Shown here piece by piece: positions 1 through 9,439 of a DNA stretch of 64,000 bases (the stretch's first letter is position 1; each line of letters starts with the position of its first letter). The position numbers were made by a program, and so were the translations under genes. The stretch spans positions 62,001 through 126,000 of the forward strand of contig CAZCST010000020.1 of NCBI GenBank assembly GCA_964501365.1. Direction: 5' to 3'. The notes under the pieces were generated by a model that searched no databases, had not been told where the DNA came from, and saw only the letters and a program-made list of their open reading frames with translations. The stretch comes from CAZAMB01 sp964501365. Its GTDB lineage: Bacteria; Planctomycetota; Phycisphaerae; UBA1845.

Positions 1-576
1 AATGTTACTCAATCGTTCGGGATTTCGAGACACCGTAAGCAAGACCCGCACACGCTTCTGATCCTTCGTTGCGTCACGAATCCGTGCAATGCGAGATCGA
101 AACTCGTCAGCGACCTTCCGGGCTTGTTCGCGCCGATTCAGCAGGTTCCCCAGCTCCTGAACCGTGCGCTCGATCCCCTCGAGCGAATCCGTCTCATCGT
201 GATAAATGGGGATTCTCAACTGTTCCGCCAGCCGCTCCAGCCCATCATGCTTTCCTCGAATGACCAGCAGGTCCGGACGAAGCGCAACGATTCCCTCCAG
301 GTCAGGATCGTACAGTCCGCCAACCTGGGTACGAGACTTTAGTTCCGCAGGATGGACACAGAATTTGCTCACTCCAACCACGCTGTCGCATGCTCCCAAA
401 TCGCAAATGATTTCTGCGGTGCTCGGAGCAATGGCTACAATCCGTCGCGGAACGGAAGTCGGCTTGACCTCCTCGGCGCTCAACCATCTCGTGACGTTGC
501 CGACCAGGAATAAACAAAATAGGGTGCAGCATTGCCGCATCGTGAAAGTGAAATGGAATTTCCTGGGCGTGAACAT
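1..576 (-). CDS. BtuF-like ABC transporter substrate-binding protein, C-terminus cut by window edge
   Basis: Partial gene read on the minus strand; 192 codons are visible and the C-terminal part lies beyond base 1. A hydrophobic N-terminal stretch (MRQCCTLFCLFLVG) looks like a signal sequence for export. After it come, in order, APSTAEIICDLGA, VVGVSKFCVHP and a VGGLYDPDLEGI...LRPDLL segment. This order is typical of the helical-backbone binding proteins (BtuF/FhuD type) that deliver cobalamin or ferric siderophores to an ABC importer. The start is chosen at ATG 576; ATG 597 and ATG 540 are also in frame. No transporter permease or ATPase is visible beside it, so the ligand cannot be told. The fold assignment is good; the substrate is inference. 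Confidence 0.78.
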   Translation of the reverse strand, partial: MFTPRKFHFTFTMRQCCTLFCLFLVGNVTRWLSAEEVKPTSVPRRIVAIAPSTAEIICDLGACDSVVGVSKFCVHPAELKSRTQVGGLYDPDLEGIVALRPDLLVIRGKHDGLERLAEQLRIPIYHDETDSLEGIERTVQELGNLLNRREQARKVADEFRSRIARIRDATKDQKRVRVLLTVSRNPERLSNI

Positions 577-631
577 GGCAGGATCGTAGCTCTCCATCTC
601 TGGGCGGCCAAATTTCGGAGTCCTGAATAAC

Positions 632-665
632 AAAAAACGCGGATCGCGCAACTTGCACGATCCGC
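632..665 (-). terminator. Rho-independent terminator after the small lipoprotein gene
   Basis: An 8-bp perfect stem (GCGGATCG at 639-646 pairing with CGATCCGC at 658-665) is followed, in the minus direction, by six U residues (632-637). It lies about 60 bases downstream of the stop of the small lipoprotein gene. Confidence 0.75.
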
Positions 666-725
666 ATGGAGCCAATTCAATCAAACATCGCCCACTTCCG
701 GGCGGACGATTTCGGTCAACGCAAT

Positions 726-908
726 TTATTCAGCAGTCGTTGTGTTGCCATCGGGGAACAAATCAATAACGTTATTATTGTCGAAGAGAAACTCAGCGCC
801 TGCATAGATCGCCGTGTCCAGTAGAATTCGTTGCCAGTTCAGGCAACCCCCGGACAGCATCGCCGCAAACGCGAGCAAAACGACAACTGCACCCTTGAAT
901 TTCGTCAT
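726..908 (-). CDS. Small predicted lipoprotein, 60 aa
   Basis: A 60-residue protein with a basic start (MTKFK), a hydrophobic core and a lipobox LSGGC, so it should be exported and lipidated at Cys22. The mature part is only about 39 residues (LNWQRILLDTAIYAGAEF...) and matches no domain I recognise. The gene is well supported despite its size. A perfect AGGAGG lies at 915-920, six bases before the ATG, and a strong terminator follows the stop. Small lipoproteins of this kind are common in planctomycetes, but I cannot assign a role. Confidence 0.7.
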   Translation of the reverse strand: MTKFKGAVVVLLAFAAMLSGGCLNWQRILLDTAIYAGAEFLFDNNNVIDLFPDGNTTTAE

Positions 909-1401
909 GAGAGACCTCCTAAGAAACCTGCGTTCGATTTGGAGACTGCGAACGGGTTGGCGTTCAACGAATTAGTCGGCGTTAGGCCGGATCCCACCGG
1001 CATGACCAGACTCCTTCTGGCACAGATCCGCACCGTGCCATGCATCCGGGAATTACTCCACCCAAGTTCCCAATGCGCCATGCCCTCATCGACCAACTCT
1101 TGATTTGGGCATGAACATAGCCCGCCACGTTGCACCTTTTCGGGTGGTCCAAATTCGATGAAATACGGACTTGGACCAAAGGAAATTCTTGCCCTAGGAG
1201 GGCTGGTGTCAATACAACAAATCGCATGGCCGGAACGCAATCGTGGTTGACCCTTGCGTAGAATTGATATACTGATACGCATCGGCGCGAATGAAAGTCT
1301 CGTCTCATCCTTCTTAAGTGACGTGCGCAAAACGACTTGATTGTGTCCCCTTGCCGTTTGGACTCTGATTCCGTGCTGTCAAACAGGGAAACATAGGAAA
1401 T
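909..1401. other. Intergenic region upstream of rho, no gene seen
   Basis: About 490 bases between the divergent lipoprotein gene and rho. Open frames here lack ribosome sites and look non-coding. The only signal seen is a candidate promoter for rho (listed separately), which would give a leader of roughly 120 bases. A long rho leader would suit autoregulation, as known for rho in other bacteria, but I see no specific structure. Confidence 0.5.
1247..1273 (+). promoter_or_regulatory. Candidate sigma70-type promoter for rho
   Basis: TTGACC at 1247-1252 and TATACT at 1268-1273 with a 15-base spacer, shorter than the usual 17. They match the consensus at 5/6 and 5/6 and are about 130 bases upstream of the rho start. 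Judged by eye only. Confidence 0.35.
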
Positions 1402-2541
1402 ATGGCCGATGCACCAAAACCGCCCATGTACCAAGGCACGTTTGAGCTTGTGTCGCGTGGGAGCGGATCATTACGCGATCAATCCTCCAATTACCGCGTC
1501 AAGCCAATGGACCCATTCGTTCCCGAAAAGCTGGCGCGATCGCTCGGACTCCGTGGCGGCGAGACGCTCCTGATCGAAAAGCCGCCGCCGGTACGCCAGG
1601 GCCCACCGACGGTCGAAGCCAGGCAGGTACTTGCGATCAATGGCGGCCCACCCCAGGACTTCCTCAACGTCAAACCCTTTGAAGACCTCACCGCCATCGA
1701 CCCACAGCAACGTGTCAAATTCGAAATCAAGGGCGGTTCGCCGTCGATGCGGGTCGTCGATTTGATGACGCCGATCGGACTAGGCCAGAGGGGCCTCATC
1801 GTCGCTCCGCCGCGAACCGGCAAGACCATGCTGCTCCAGCAGATGGCGGCCGGTGTCGCAGCCAACCATCCCGATGTGTACATGATGGTGCTCCTGATTG
1901 ACGAGCGGCCCGAAGAAGTCACCGAAATGAGCCGTGCAGTCCATGGCGAAGTCGTCCATAGCAGCAATGACCAGGACATCGCCAGTCACGTCCGTATCGC
2001 CCGGCTGATGATCGAGAAGGCCAAGCGCTTCGTCGAGAGCGGCAAGGACGTCTTCATCCTGCTCGACTCGCTCACGCGACTGGGTCGTGCCTTTAACGCG
2101 GCCATTCGCGGCGGCGGCCGGATCATGTCCGGCGGGCTTGACATTCGCGCCCTCACCGAGCCCAAGGCGATCTTCGGCGCGGCCCGAAAGGTGGAAAACG
2201 GTGGCTCGCTCACCATCATCGCTTCGGCACTGATTGAAACCGGCAGCCGCATGGACGAAGTCATCTTTAATGAGTTCAAAGGCACGGGGAACATGGAGAT
2301 CGTGCTCTCGCGCGAGCTTGCCAACCGCCGCATCTGGCCGGCGATCGACCTGCAACAATCCGGCACGCGCAAAGAAGAAAAGCTGCTCTCGCCGGAGGCT
2401 CTGGCCGTCTCGTACAAGATCCGCCGCACGCTCCTCGAAAAAGACCCCGTCCGCGGCATGGAATCCCTCACGGCCGCCCTTGCGAAATTCCCCACGAACG
2501 CAGAATTCATCGCCGCGTTCGATGAACGCATGTGGCGGTAA
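1402..2541 (+). CDS. rho: Transcription termination factor Rho
   Basis: Hexameric RNA helicase/ATPase that ends transcription at Rho-dependent sites. The 379-residue protein starts almost directly with the RNA-binding cold-shock-like domain (QGTFELVSRGSGSLR at 11-25). It then has the RecA-like motor: P-loop APPRTGKT at 135-142, Walker B DVFILLD at 216-222, the Q/R-loop region RGGGRIMSGGLD at 236-247, and the Arg-finger region. It is shorter than E. coli Rho (419 residues) because the N-terminal helical subdomain is absent. The start has an AGGA a few bases upstream. A long leader with a candidate promoter lies ahead of it. Function is certain; the missing N-terminal subdomain is seen directly. 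Confidence 0.97.
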   Translation: MADAPKPPMYQGTFELVSRGSGSLRDQSSNYRVKPMDPFVPEKLARSLGLRGGETLLIEKPPPVRQGPPTVEARQVLAINGGPPQDFLNVKPFEDLTAIDPQQRVKFEIKGGSPSMRVVDLMTPIGLGQRGLIVAPPRTGKTMLLQQMAAGVAANHPDVYMMVLLIDERPEEVTEMSRAVHGEVVHSSNDQDIASHVRIARLMIEKAKRFVESGKDVFILLDSLTRLGRAFNAAIRGGGRIMSGGLDIRALTEPKAIFGAARKVENGGSLTIIASALIETGSRMDEVIFNEFKGTGNMEIVLSRELANRRIWPAIDLQQSGTRKEEKLLSPEALAVSYKIRRTLLEKDPVRGMESLTAALAKFPTNAEFIAAFDERMWR

Positions 2542-2724
2542 CGCGAAACCAACCCATCAGGGCCAGGCTGTCCGATTGGCCGATTTCACTGCGCGCCCGC
2601 GTACTCAGATTCAACCGTCCCGCAGTCGCAAAACATTGGATCGGCCTCATCTCGATGCTTAGAATCGAAAGATCATGCCGAAAGCCATTGAAAGACAAAT
2701 CTCTGATCTGAATTGGAGAATTGC

Positions 2725-3027
2725 ATGACGCTTAGAACGGCAAGCATTCGTATCACCATCGCGTTGGGTGTTCTCGCGCTCATGGCCTGGCTGCAGGGAT
2801 GGTGGAACGGCGCCAGACCAGGCGGCCCGCAATTTGGCGGCCAAATCTCGCACATTGAATACCCTCGCGCCATGGCGACGGTACTTTCAATCTGCGCGTG
2901 CGTGGGTTGGATCTTGGTCACTGCTATTGATGCGTGGTCCATTGGCGAGCTTCGCTGTCGCAAGTGTCGGTATGTCCTTCGTGGACTGTCGGAGCCTCGC
3001 TGCCCTGAATGCGGAGAGCGCATCTGA
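2725..3027 (+). CDS. Small membrane protein with C-terminal zinc ribbon, 100 aa
   Basis: Two hydrophobic segments (about residues 8-24 and 50-66) are followed by a short C-terminal zinc ribbon, CRKCRYVLRGLSEPRCPECG. This is the motif planctomycetes attach to many small membrane proteins. The ATG at 2725 has GGAGA five bases upstream; a TTG at 2713 would add four residues. Two larger proteins with the same ribbon at the N-terminus lie at 43.7 and 44.3 kb. Function is unknown; the four cysteines should bind zinc on the cytosolic side. Confidence 0.72.
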   Translation: MTLRTASIRITIALGVLALMAWLQGWWNGARPGGPQFGGQISHIEYPRAMATVLSICACVGWILVTAIDAWSIGELRCRKCRYVLRGLSEPRCPECGERI

Positions 3028-3415
3028 TTCGTCGAATAGATGCTCAATTCTCGGCCACACCGTCGTGGGCGGAAAATCAATCCAACTCAGCCTGATCGCA
3101 AATCTCAATCATTTTTCGCGCGCCTGGCATGTTTTGTATAATAGGCGCGAAGGGTTGGCCTTCGCCCATCATAAGGCGAGGCGCCCATGCAATACGCACA
3201 TTTCAAATCGAACCCATCGATACCGCAATTCCAGCTTCCCTGCCGCAATTGGACACCACGGAAAACGAGAAAATGCGCGAACAAACCCAAAATCCCCGCA
3301 AACGCTACGGATCCGACGTGATACCTGCAGAATTGACACTATGCATTGGCGTACCGGGCAACCGGCCGCTAAAATTCCACCCGGACCAAGGTTTTTCACA
3401 GAACTGGAGGAAATC
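3028..3415. other. Intergenic region before the M20 peptidase, with a possible -10 box
   Basis: About 390 bases with no convincing gene. The open frame that runs into the peptidase from upstream has no start signal and non-family sequence, so it is read-through, not an extension. A good extended -10 (TGTATAAT, 3135-3142) is present but the -35 is poor. It could be the promoter of the peptidase. Confidence 0.4.
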
Positions 3416-4792
3416 ATGATCGACAAAGTGATTGCGTACATCGACGAAAAAAACACGGCCAACATCGAACGACTGAAGGATTTCCTCCGCATACCGAGCA
3501 TCAGCACTGATCCGGAAAAGAAGGCCGAAACGCGCAAGGCCGGCGAATGGGTGCTCAAGCTGTTCAAAGAGGCGGGGATCAAGGCTGAGATCATCGAGAC
3601 CAAACGCCACCCCGCGATCTTTGCGGACAGCGGCCCGGCGGACGGCGGCCCGACCGTGCTCGTGTATGGCCACTACGACGTGCAACCCACCGGCGATGAA
3701 ACCCTCTGGCACTCGAAACCCTTCGAGCCGACGCTGCGCAACGGCGACCTTTTTGCCCGCGGCTCGGCCGACGACAAGGGGCAGGTGCTCAGTCACATGA
3801 TCGCGGCGGAAGCGTGGATGAAGGTGGCCAAGAAGCTGCCGATTCGCGTCAAGTTCCTCATCGAAGGCGAGGAAGAGATCGGCTCGCCGAACCTCGATGA
3901 GGTGATCACAAAGAACAAAGACCGGCTTGCATGCGACTACGTGGTGCTTTCGGACACTCCGAAATTCGACAGGGCAACGCCGGCGATTACCTATGGAACC
4001 AAGGGGCTGATCTACAAGGAAATCATCATCACCGGGCCCAAGCAGAATCTGCACAGCGGCTCGTACGGCGGCACGCTCACCAACCCCGGCAACGCATTGG
4101 CCGTCATCATCGCGTCGATGCGCGACAAGGATAACCGAGTGACGATCCCGGGATTCTACGACGACGTGCGTCCCATCAGCGCCGAAGAAAAGAAGCAAAT
4201 GGCGGCGCTACCCTTCGATGAGAAGGGCTACCTGGCAGGAATGGGGTGCCCCAGCCTCGAAGGCGAAAAGGGCTACACCACTCTGGAGCGGCGCGGGGCG
4301 CGACCGACGCTCGATGTAAACGGCCTGGGCGGCGGATACATGGGCGAGGGCGCTTCAACGGTAATCCCGGCTAAAGTGTTTGGAAAAGTTTCGATGCGCA
4401 TCGTCCCGGATCAGGACCCGGTCAAGATTTCAGCCGCTTTTGAAAAGGCTGTCATGGCGGCCGCTCCGCCGGGAGTGAAAGTGGAAATCCTCGATCATAG
4501 CAAGGCCGCGGCGTATGTGGCCACCATGGGCACGCCGGGAATGAATGCGGCGACCGAAGCTTTGAAATTGGCGTTCGGAAAGGCACCGGTGTTCATCCGC
4601 GAAGGTGGAACGCTGCCGATATTGCCGCTGTTCAAAAAGGTGCTTGGGGCGGATTCGATCATGATGGGCTTCTGCATGCCAGACTGCAATGCTCACGGGC
4701 CCAACGAGTATTTCGCGGTGGATGATTATCACAAGGGTGCACGTGCGGCGGCCTATTTCGTCGATCAACTCGCAAAAGGCGCCCGACGATAG
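3416..4792 (+). CDS. M20 family dipeptidase/metallopeptidase
   Basis: Cytosolic dinuclear zinc peptidase of the M20A/CNDP-like group, which cleaves dipeptides or related amide substrates. The metal-site motifs are all present in order: YGHYDVQP (His86), GSADDKGQ (Asp119), EGEEEIGSPN (around 150-159), a VLSDTP Asp near 180, and a C-terminal HGPNEYF. The dimerisation domain with LHSGSYGG lies between. Length (458 residues) fits the family. The start is ATG 3416 because GGAGG sits six bases upstream and the family begins there. Substrate is not predictable from sequence. It stands alone between two noncoding gaps. Confidence 0.9.
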   Translation: MIDKVIAYIDEKNTANIERLKDFLRIPSISTDPEKKAETRKAGEWVLKLFKEAGIKAEIIETKRHPAIFADSGPADGGPTVLVYGHYDVQPTGDETLWHSKPFEPTLRNGDLFARGSADDKGQVLSHMIAAEAWMKVAKKLPIRVKFLIEGEEEIGSPNLDEVITKNKDRLACDYVVLSDTPKFDRATPAITYGTKGLIYKEIIITGPKQNLHSGSYGGTLTNPGNALAVIIASMRDKDNRVTIPGFYDDVRPISAEEKKQMAALPFDEKGYLAGMGCPSLEGEKGYTTLERRGARPTLDVNGLGGGYMGEGASTVIPAKVFGKVSMRIVPDQDPVKISAAFEKAVMAAAPPGVKVEILDHSKAAAYVATMGTPGMNAATEALKLAFGKAPVFIREGGTLPILPLFKKVLGADSIMMGFCMPDCNAHGPNEYFAVDDYHKGARAAAYFVDQLAKGARR

Positions 4793-4893
4793 TCGCCAAA
4801 TGTCAAACTGGGCAGATAAACCAAATCTTTGTAGTCGCGTTCGCGGATGGGCCGATAGCGAGGCATCGGCCCTTTTTGGCGGATCGTCTGACT

Positions 4894-5709
4894 ATGAAGC
4901 GACAACCACCCTCAAACCGCAACCCGGACAAGACTCCGCCTCCGCAGACACTTGAAGACCACGTGACTCAGCTTGGGTCGCAGCTCGAACTTCTCAAAAC
5001 ACAGGTTCGACAGGCGCAGCAGATGGCCAGCTTGGGAACGGCCGCAGCGATGCTGGCTCACGAAGTAAACAATTTGCTGACGCCAATCCTTTCCTATTCG
5101 ACCAGCGCGATGCAGACCGAAGATATTGCGTTTGCACGAAAGGCGCTGAGCGTGACGGCCCAGAATGCCCGCATGCTCATTTCCATGTCCAGCCGGATGC
5201 TGGAGCTGGGAGCGGCCAAGCCGCACGAGCGCGAAATCGTGGATGTGCAAAAGGCGGTTGCCGAGAGTCGGGCGAGCATGTGCCGCGACTTTGAAAAGGA
5301 CGGCACTTCGTTCGCCATGAAAATCGAGGAGGGGCTGAGCGTTTTCGCCGACCCTCTGCAGTTGCGACAGATTCTGTTCAATCTGTTTCTGAACGCACAG
5401 GAGGCGATGGCAGCAACCCATTCGGGACGATTGACGGTCACGGCGAACAGACTGGCGGCCAACAATCTTGTCACCATCGAAGTTCGCAACACGGGTCCGG
5501 TGATTCCTCCCGATTTGCTTCCCAATATTTTTGAGCCATTTCAATCGTCCAAGCCTGCCCTTCGCAACGGCAAGGCGCGGTGCAGCGGACTCGGACTCGC
5601 GCTCGTCCGCGATCTGGTCCGTGAAAACGACGGCACCATTGACGTCTCAAGCAACGAAAAAGACGGGACCACGTTTCGAATCACACTTCCGGGCAGCGGG
5701 ACTGCCTGA
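4894..5709 (+). CDS. Soluble sensor histidine kinase without sensor domain
   Basis: About 271 residues containing only a short coiled coil and the kinase core. The phosphoacceptor H-box is MLAHEVNNLLTPI. It is followed by an N-box (NLFLNAQEA), a G1-like box where the usual Asp is Asn (VRNTGPVIP), an F-box (IFEPFQSSKP) and G2 (SGLGLALV). There is no membrane segment, PAS or GAF domain, so input must come from a partner. No response regulator gene is adjacent, making it an orphan kinase. ATG 4894 is used; a TTG at 4876 would add six residues. The G1 Asp-to-Asn change could weaken adenine binding. Confidence 0.85.
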   Translation: MKRQPPSNRNPDKTPPPQTLEDHVTQLGSQLELLKTQVRQAQQMASLGTAAAMLAHEVNNLLTPILSYSTSAMQTEDIAFARKALSVTAQNARMLISMSSRMLELGAAKPHEREIVDVQKAVAESRASMCRDFEKDGTSFAMKIEEGLSVFADPLQLRQILFNLFLNAQEAMAATHSGRLTVTANRLAANNLVTIEVRNTGPVIPPDLLPNIFEPFQSSKPALRNGKARCSGLGLALVRDLVRENDGTIDVSSNEKDGTTFRITLPGSGTA

Positions 5710-5715
5710 TCTCAC

Positions 5716-6999
5716 TCATGGCGTGCAAATTGAGGCATCCGGCGTACCGGCGCGCGACTGGGCCATGGAGAGATGCAACGGCGACACAACTTTGTCGCCG
5801 GACTTGCTGACGATGAGTGAATCGAGGTTCAGCTCGCGGCGGGCGACGTGGAATCGGATCAGATTCGCCATCAAAACAGTGATCAACATCTGACAAACCG
5901 AAAATGCAACGAGGCCGGCAAGTACCACACGCGACCAGTGGACGGCCACATATCCGGCAGTGAGACGCGTCCAAAGCCCCTCCCCCACCAGCCAGCCGCA
6001 CAGAAGAATGGATACCCCCGACACGACCACAAAACTACGGAAACCATAGAGACGATCGAGGGCTGCCGCTATGAATGACTGCGTACGCGGACGGGTATCC
6101 CAAAGCCGTTGCAGCTGTTCGCAGATCATGCCGGCGGAAACGAAGGCCGCGGCCAATGTTCCCGCAAACGAGCAGAACAACAGGCGATAGACCATGTCTT
6201 CCTGGAGGCGTCCGGATCGGAGCCAGGTCTCGATGGGGTAGAGCGCCAGCGTGCCCATGACGATCAGGCTGACGAGGCCGAAACCGACGAAACACTTTGC
6301 AGGCCGCCACATGAGCGACATATGAAAAATCGTCTGGAAAAATCGCACACCGTCGCGAAGAACGTGCAGCTTCGACTGGCCAATTCGCTCCTCGTAGGAC
6401 ATGGGCCGTTCGACGATGCGCAGTTGCTCGTCCATCAGGACCCGAGCGCTCATCGCGGGAGTAAAGTGCAGACCGTCAGGGAGCGGATACAAATTCGGTA
6501 ATGCCGTTCGTCGGATGACGCGCATCCCGCTGGCCGTATCGGTCACAAGTTTGTTGCTGAGCATGGAGAGAATGAGAGCGTAGATGCGATTACCAAGACG
6601 GCGAATTTTGGGCATTCGGCTTTGACTGCCCATGCGTGAGCCGATGGCGACGTCGGCCTCATCATCATCCAGAGCGTTGCACAGAGTTGCGAAGAATCGC
6701 GGATCGCAGGTTCCATCCGCGTCCAAAAAACCAACAATGTCGCCAGAACCTTCTGCGAATCCCTTCTTGATTGCGGCGCCGTAGCCTTGATTACGCTCAA
6801 AAATGATCACGCGGACGTCGGCGAATCCAGACGCAATCTCGGCGGTGCGGTCGGTAGAGCCATCGCTCACCACGATCACTTCCACTTCGTCCACGGGCGA
6901 GGTCGCACAAATGTGCGCACGAGCCTCCAGCATCCGCTCAATGGTTGAGCCGATGGCGAGTTCTTCGTTGAGCGCAGGGATGACGACAGTCAGTTTCAT
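5716..6999 (-). CDS. Membrane glycosyltransferase family 2
   Basis: GT2 enzyme that transfers a sugar from a nucleotide sugar to lipid or glycan at the inner membrane. The N-terminal GT-A domain shows VVIPALNEE, VVSDGSTDRT, NQGYGAAIKKG and the DXD-like FLDADG. The C-terminal part has about four hydrophobic helices (starting near CFVGFGLVSLIVMGTLALY). About 427 residues. The start at ATG 6999 places the enzyme core at residue 3 as in relatives; an in-frame ATG at 7029 would add ten non-conserved residues. It is divergent from the membrane protein gene starting near 7101, and the two may act together in cell-surface polysaccharide or lipid glycosylation. Acceptor is unknown. Confidence 0.88.
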   Translation of the reverse strand: MKLTVVIPALNEELAIGSTIERMLEARAHICATSPVDEVEVIVVSDGSTDRTAEIASGFADVRVIIFERNQGYGAAIKKGFAEGSGDIVGFLDADGTCDPRFFATLCNALDDDEADVAIGSRMGSQSRMPKIRRLGNRIYALILSMLSNKLVTDTASGMRVIRRTALPNLYPLPDGLHFTPAMSARVLMDEQLRIVERPMSYEERIGQSKLHVLRDGVRFFQTIFHMSLMWRPAKCFVGFGLVSLIVMGTLALYPIETWLRSGRLQEDMVYRLLFCSFAGTLAAAFVSAGMICEQLQRLWDTRPRTQSFIAAALDRLYGFRSFVVVSGVSILLCGWLVGEGLWTRLTAGYVAVHWSRVVLAGLVAFSVCQMLITVLMANLIRFHVARRELNLDSLIVSKSGDKVVSPLHLSMAQSRAGTPDASICTP

Positions 7000-7100
7000 G
7001 GCAGTGTCCCATAACTTGTCGGCAGCCATTGGCGCGTGGTTGAATTGGGGCTCGGGGCTGCCTCATTGCGATCTGCGCTTCCAGCGACCGATAATCAAGA

Positions 7101-8864
7101 ATGACCTGCCGAGGCGGAATTGTTGTTGGCGGATGGGGTGACGTGCCAACGGTCAGTGCCCCTATCAGGCACGCCGCCAGGAATTGCGTCGTTCCACTTG
7201 CGGAGCAGAGTCATGCGGTGCGATGGTCACGACTGCTGGTGAGCGTGGCCGTGGTGGCCGTCGTGCTTACATTCCTTCCCGGCCGCAGTTCCATCGCGCC
7301 GCTGATCGAATCCGATTACTGCTATCTGCTGATCGCCGCCGACCGCCTATACAACGGCCTGGGCCTTACGTCGCTTCAGCCGGTTGCCCCACACCAGCCC
7401 TGGGAGTGGAAATACGACTGGGGATTTCTGACACAGTGGCCGGCCGGGTATCCGATTCTGATCGCCGGGCTTCGTACTTTGTTTCGTTGCACCTGCGTGG
7501 AGGCCTGTCGAATCGTTTCGATTCTGGGCTCGGCGGCGGCTCTGGCAGGCTGGTTCACTTTCATTCGACGCTGTGTGCCATCGGGTGTTACCGGCCCGCT
7601 ATTGGCATTGGTGGCGGGCACAAGCTGTCTATCGGTGGGATTGTTGGTCAATCCCTCCACCGATTTGATTTTGATCGCGACACTGCCCTTCGTTCTTTTG
7701 CTGATCTGCGGCGGACTTCGAAACAATGCATCTCCGCAACATCAACGCCTTCCAATTACTCTCGCTGGGATGCTCGTCGGCGGACTCTTTTGGTTCCGCT
7801 ACGCAAGCCTGTTCGTTCCGGCGGCGGTGGCAGTCGTGCTGCTGGTCGAGTACGTACGCAAACGGATTGCGTTATCGACTCTGGCCGTGTTCGCCGTTTC
7901 CGCCGCGCTTCCGATCGGCGCGCTGATTGCAATCAACTCCTTATTGGGAAGCGCCAACGCAACATCGCAACAATTCAATCTCGGCGCCAATGTTGGATTC
8001 GACCTTTCGTTGGCTTCCATCGGCCGTGCCTGGTGGATGTACACCGATCTGGGCTATTACTCCCACAAAACGGTCGTGCACTGGTTCTTTGCGATACTCC
8101 CGCTTGCGATGCCCTTGCTATTCCTTTTCCAATCGACAAGAAGGCCGCTGCTTCGATTACTGGAGGTGACGGAAATCCGACTCGCGTTGGGACTCATTGC
8201 GGCGCTCCTGGGGATGATCGTCTGCGCGGCTGGTTTTTTCGGATCCAAATTCGACTACATCGGGCTGGAACGATATTACCTGCCAGGTCGTCCGCTGATT
8301 TTTCTCATTCTCGCTGCGCCACTCATGCTCGTTCCCCGACGCGTTGTGCGTGCTGCGTTGTGCTGCGCTCTCCTGTGTTTTGGTTCGTGGACTCTGTTTC
8401 AAGAGTGGTCGCCCACATATGGCCGCTGGCTTGAAGCACATCGAACCCGGACACCCTGGGGCGCGTGGTCCAGAACTTTTGAGCCGAACTCAGAGAAGCT
8501 GTATCAATGGCTCAGCGAGCACAATCAAGAACAGGAACTGCTGGTGATCAGCAACTTTCATGAGTATCTGGCGCTCGAAACCGGGATCGCTACGTTGCCC
8601 ATTCCTGCGTCGCCGGAATCACTGGCAACAATTCAGGAGAAAGCCGCCCGCCTTCGCGGAGTTCGGAGTCCCCTGCCGATTTTCGTCCTGAACCCGGCAA
8701 ATCTCTGGCGCGATTATTGGATCGCACCACCGGAGCGGATCGTTCGTGAATTCGGGCTCCGGCCGCTGCCGAATGCTCCTGCGGAGCTGCGGCCGTACCT
8801 TTATGTTCCCGCGTTGCCCGGTGCGGGACAGACCGATCAACTCACGTGGATCTCGTGGAATTGA
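7101..8864 (+). CDS. Polytopic membrane protein, GT-C glycosyltransferase-like
   Basis: About 587 residues with roughly ten hydrophobic helices. An early acidic loop between helices (IESDYCYLLIAADRLYNG) sits where GT-C (GT39/GT83-type) enzymes keep their catalytic acidic residues. A large hydrophilic C-terminal domain follows from about residue 430. This shape fits lipid-linked-sugar-dependent mannosyl- or arabinosyltransferase-like proteins, but no signature settles the family. The start is uncertain: ATG 7101, or GTG 7143 behind a G-rich stretch. Its 3' end overlaps the convergent phosphodiesterase gene by 28 bases. Confidence 0.7.
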   Translation: MTCRGGIVVGGWGDVPTVSAPIRHAARNCVVPLAEQSHAVRWSRLLVSVAVVAVVLTFLPGRSSIAPLIESDYCYLLIAADRLYNGLGLTSLQPVAPHQPWEWKYDWGFLTQWPAGYPILIAGLRTLFRCTCVEACRIVSILGSAAALAGWFTFIRRCVPSGVTGPLLALVAGTSCLSVGLLVNPSTDLILIATLPFVLLLICGGLRNNASPQHQRLPITLAGMLVGGLFWFRYASLFVPAAVAVVLLVEYVRKRIALSTLAVFAVSAALPIGALIAINSLLGSANATSQQFNLGANVGFDLSLASIGRAWWMYTDLGYYSHKTVVHWFFAILPLAMPLLFLFQSTRRPLLRLLEVTEIRLALGLIAALLGMIVCAAGFFGSKFDYIGLERYYLPGRPLIFLILAAPLMLVPRRVVRAALCCALLCFGSWTLFQEWSPTYGRWLEAHRTRTPWGAWSRTFEPNSEKLYQWLSEHNQEQELLVISNFHEYLALETGIATLPIPASPESLATIQEKAARLRGVRSPLPIFVLNPANLWRDYWIAPPERIVREFGLRPLPNAPAELRPYLYVPALPGAGQTDQLTWISWN

Positions 8865-9325
8865 ATGTTGCTGGACTCGGTGTCAATGGTGGCGACCGTT
8901 TTGGGGCTGGCACGAAACAGGGCACCGGGGTTCACAAAGCATTTTCCCTCGAGAACCTCGATATCGGCCTCGTGAGTGTGGCCGTACAACACGTAATCGA
9001 CATCCAGTTTCGTACAGGTACGAAATTGGGATTCGTGTCCGTGAAATACCGCGAATTTCTTCCCCCCCAATTCGACCCTTGCCGGCACGCCATCGGGTAA
9101 TGGAAAGCCCATCGCATTCAAATACGCCGAAAGGCCGTCCGTGGGAGTATCTGTGTTTCCCCAGACAAACGTGACCGGGCGACCGACGAGCTCATTGAAC
9201 ACTTCCTCGCCGCCGACATCACCACAATGAATAATGTGTGCCGCCCCGGCTTGCTCAAAGACCTCCACGGCCTTGCGCGCCGCAAGGTAATTTCCATGCG
9301 TGTCCGACATGATTCCGACTATCAC
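8837..9325 (-). CDS. YfcE/MJ0936-type metallophosphodiesterase
   Basis: Compact (162-residue) calcineurin-like phosphodiesterase. All metal-binding blocks are present: MSDTHGN, HCGDVGG, WGNTD, FHGHE and YGHTH. Relatives hydrolyse small phosphodiesters with manganese; the true substrate is unknown. The start is GTG 9325, giving VIVGIMSDTHGN as in relatives, with GGAGGGG about six bases upstream. An upstream ATG at 9436 would add 37 residues that do not belong to the fold. It is followed on the same strand by nothing close and overlaps the end of the convergent membrane protein gene. Confidence 0.9.
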   Translation of the reverse strand: MIVGIMSDTHGNYLAARKAVEVFEQAGAAHIIHCGDVGGEEVFNELVGRPVTFVWGNTDTPTDGLSAYLNAMGFPLPDGVPARVELGGKKFAVFHGHESQFRTCTKLDVDYVLYGHTHEADIEVLEGKCFVNPGALFRASPKTVATIDTESSNIQFHEIHVS

Positions 9326-9439
9326 ACCGATCCCCTCCGAGGAACGAATGAACTCACGACAAGTATCGCCACCTTCACCCAACCCGCTTTCCGCCACGGC
9401 GGATCGTCGACCGAAATGGGGGCGGGTTTGAGACAAAGC

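Noticed and set aside
2768..3415. N-terminal extension of the M20 dipeptidase
   Set aside because: Read-through only; a clear GGAGG and family start lie at 3416.
7184..8434. 416-residue frame inside the membrane protein gene
   Set aside because: Arg-rich shadow of the real frame with many membrane helices.
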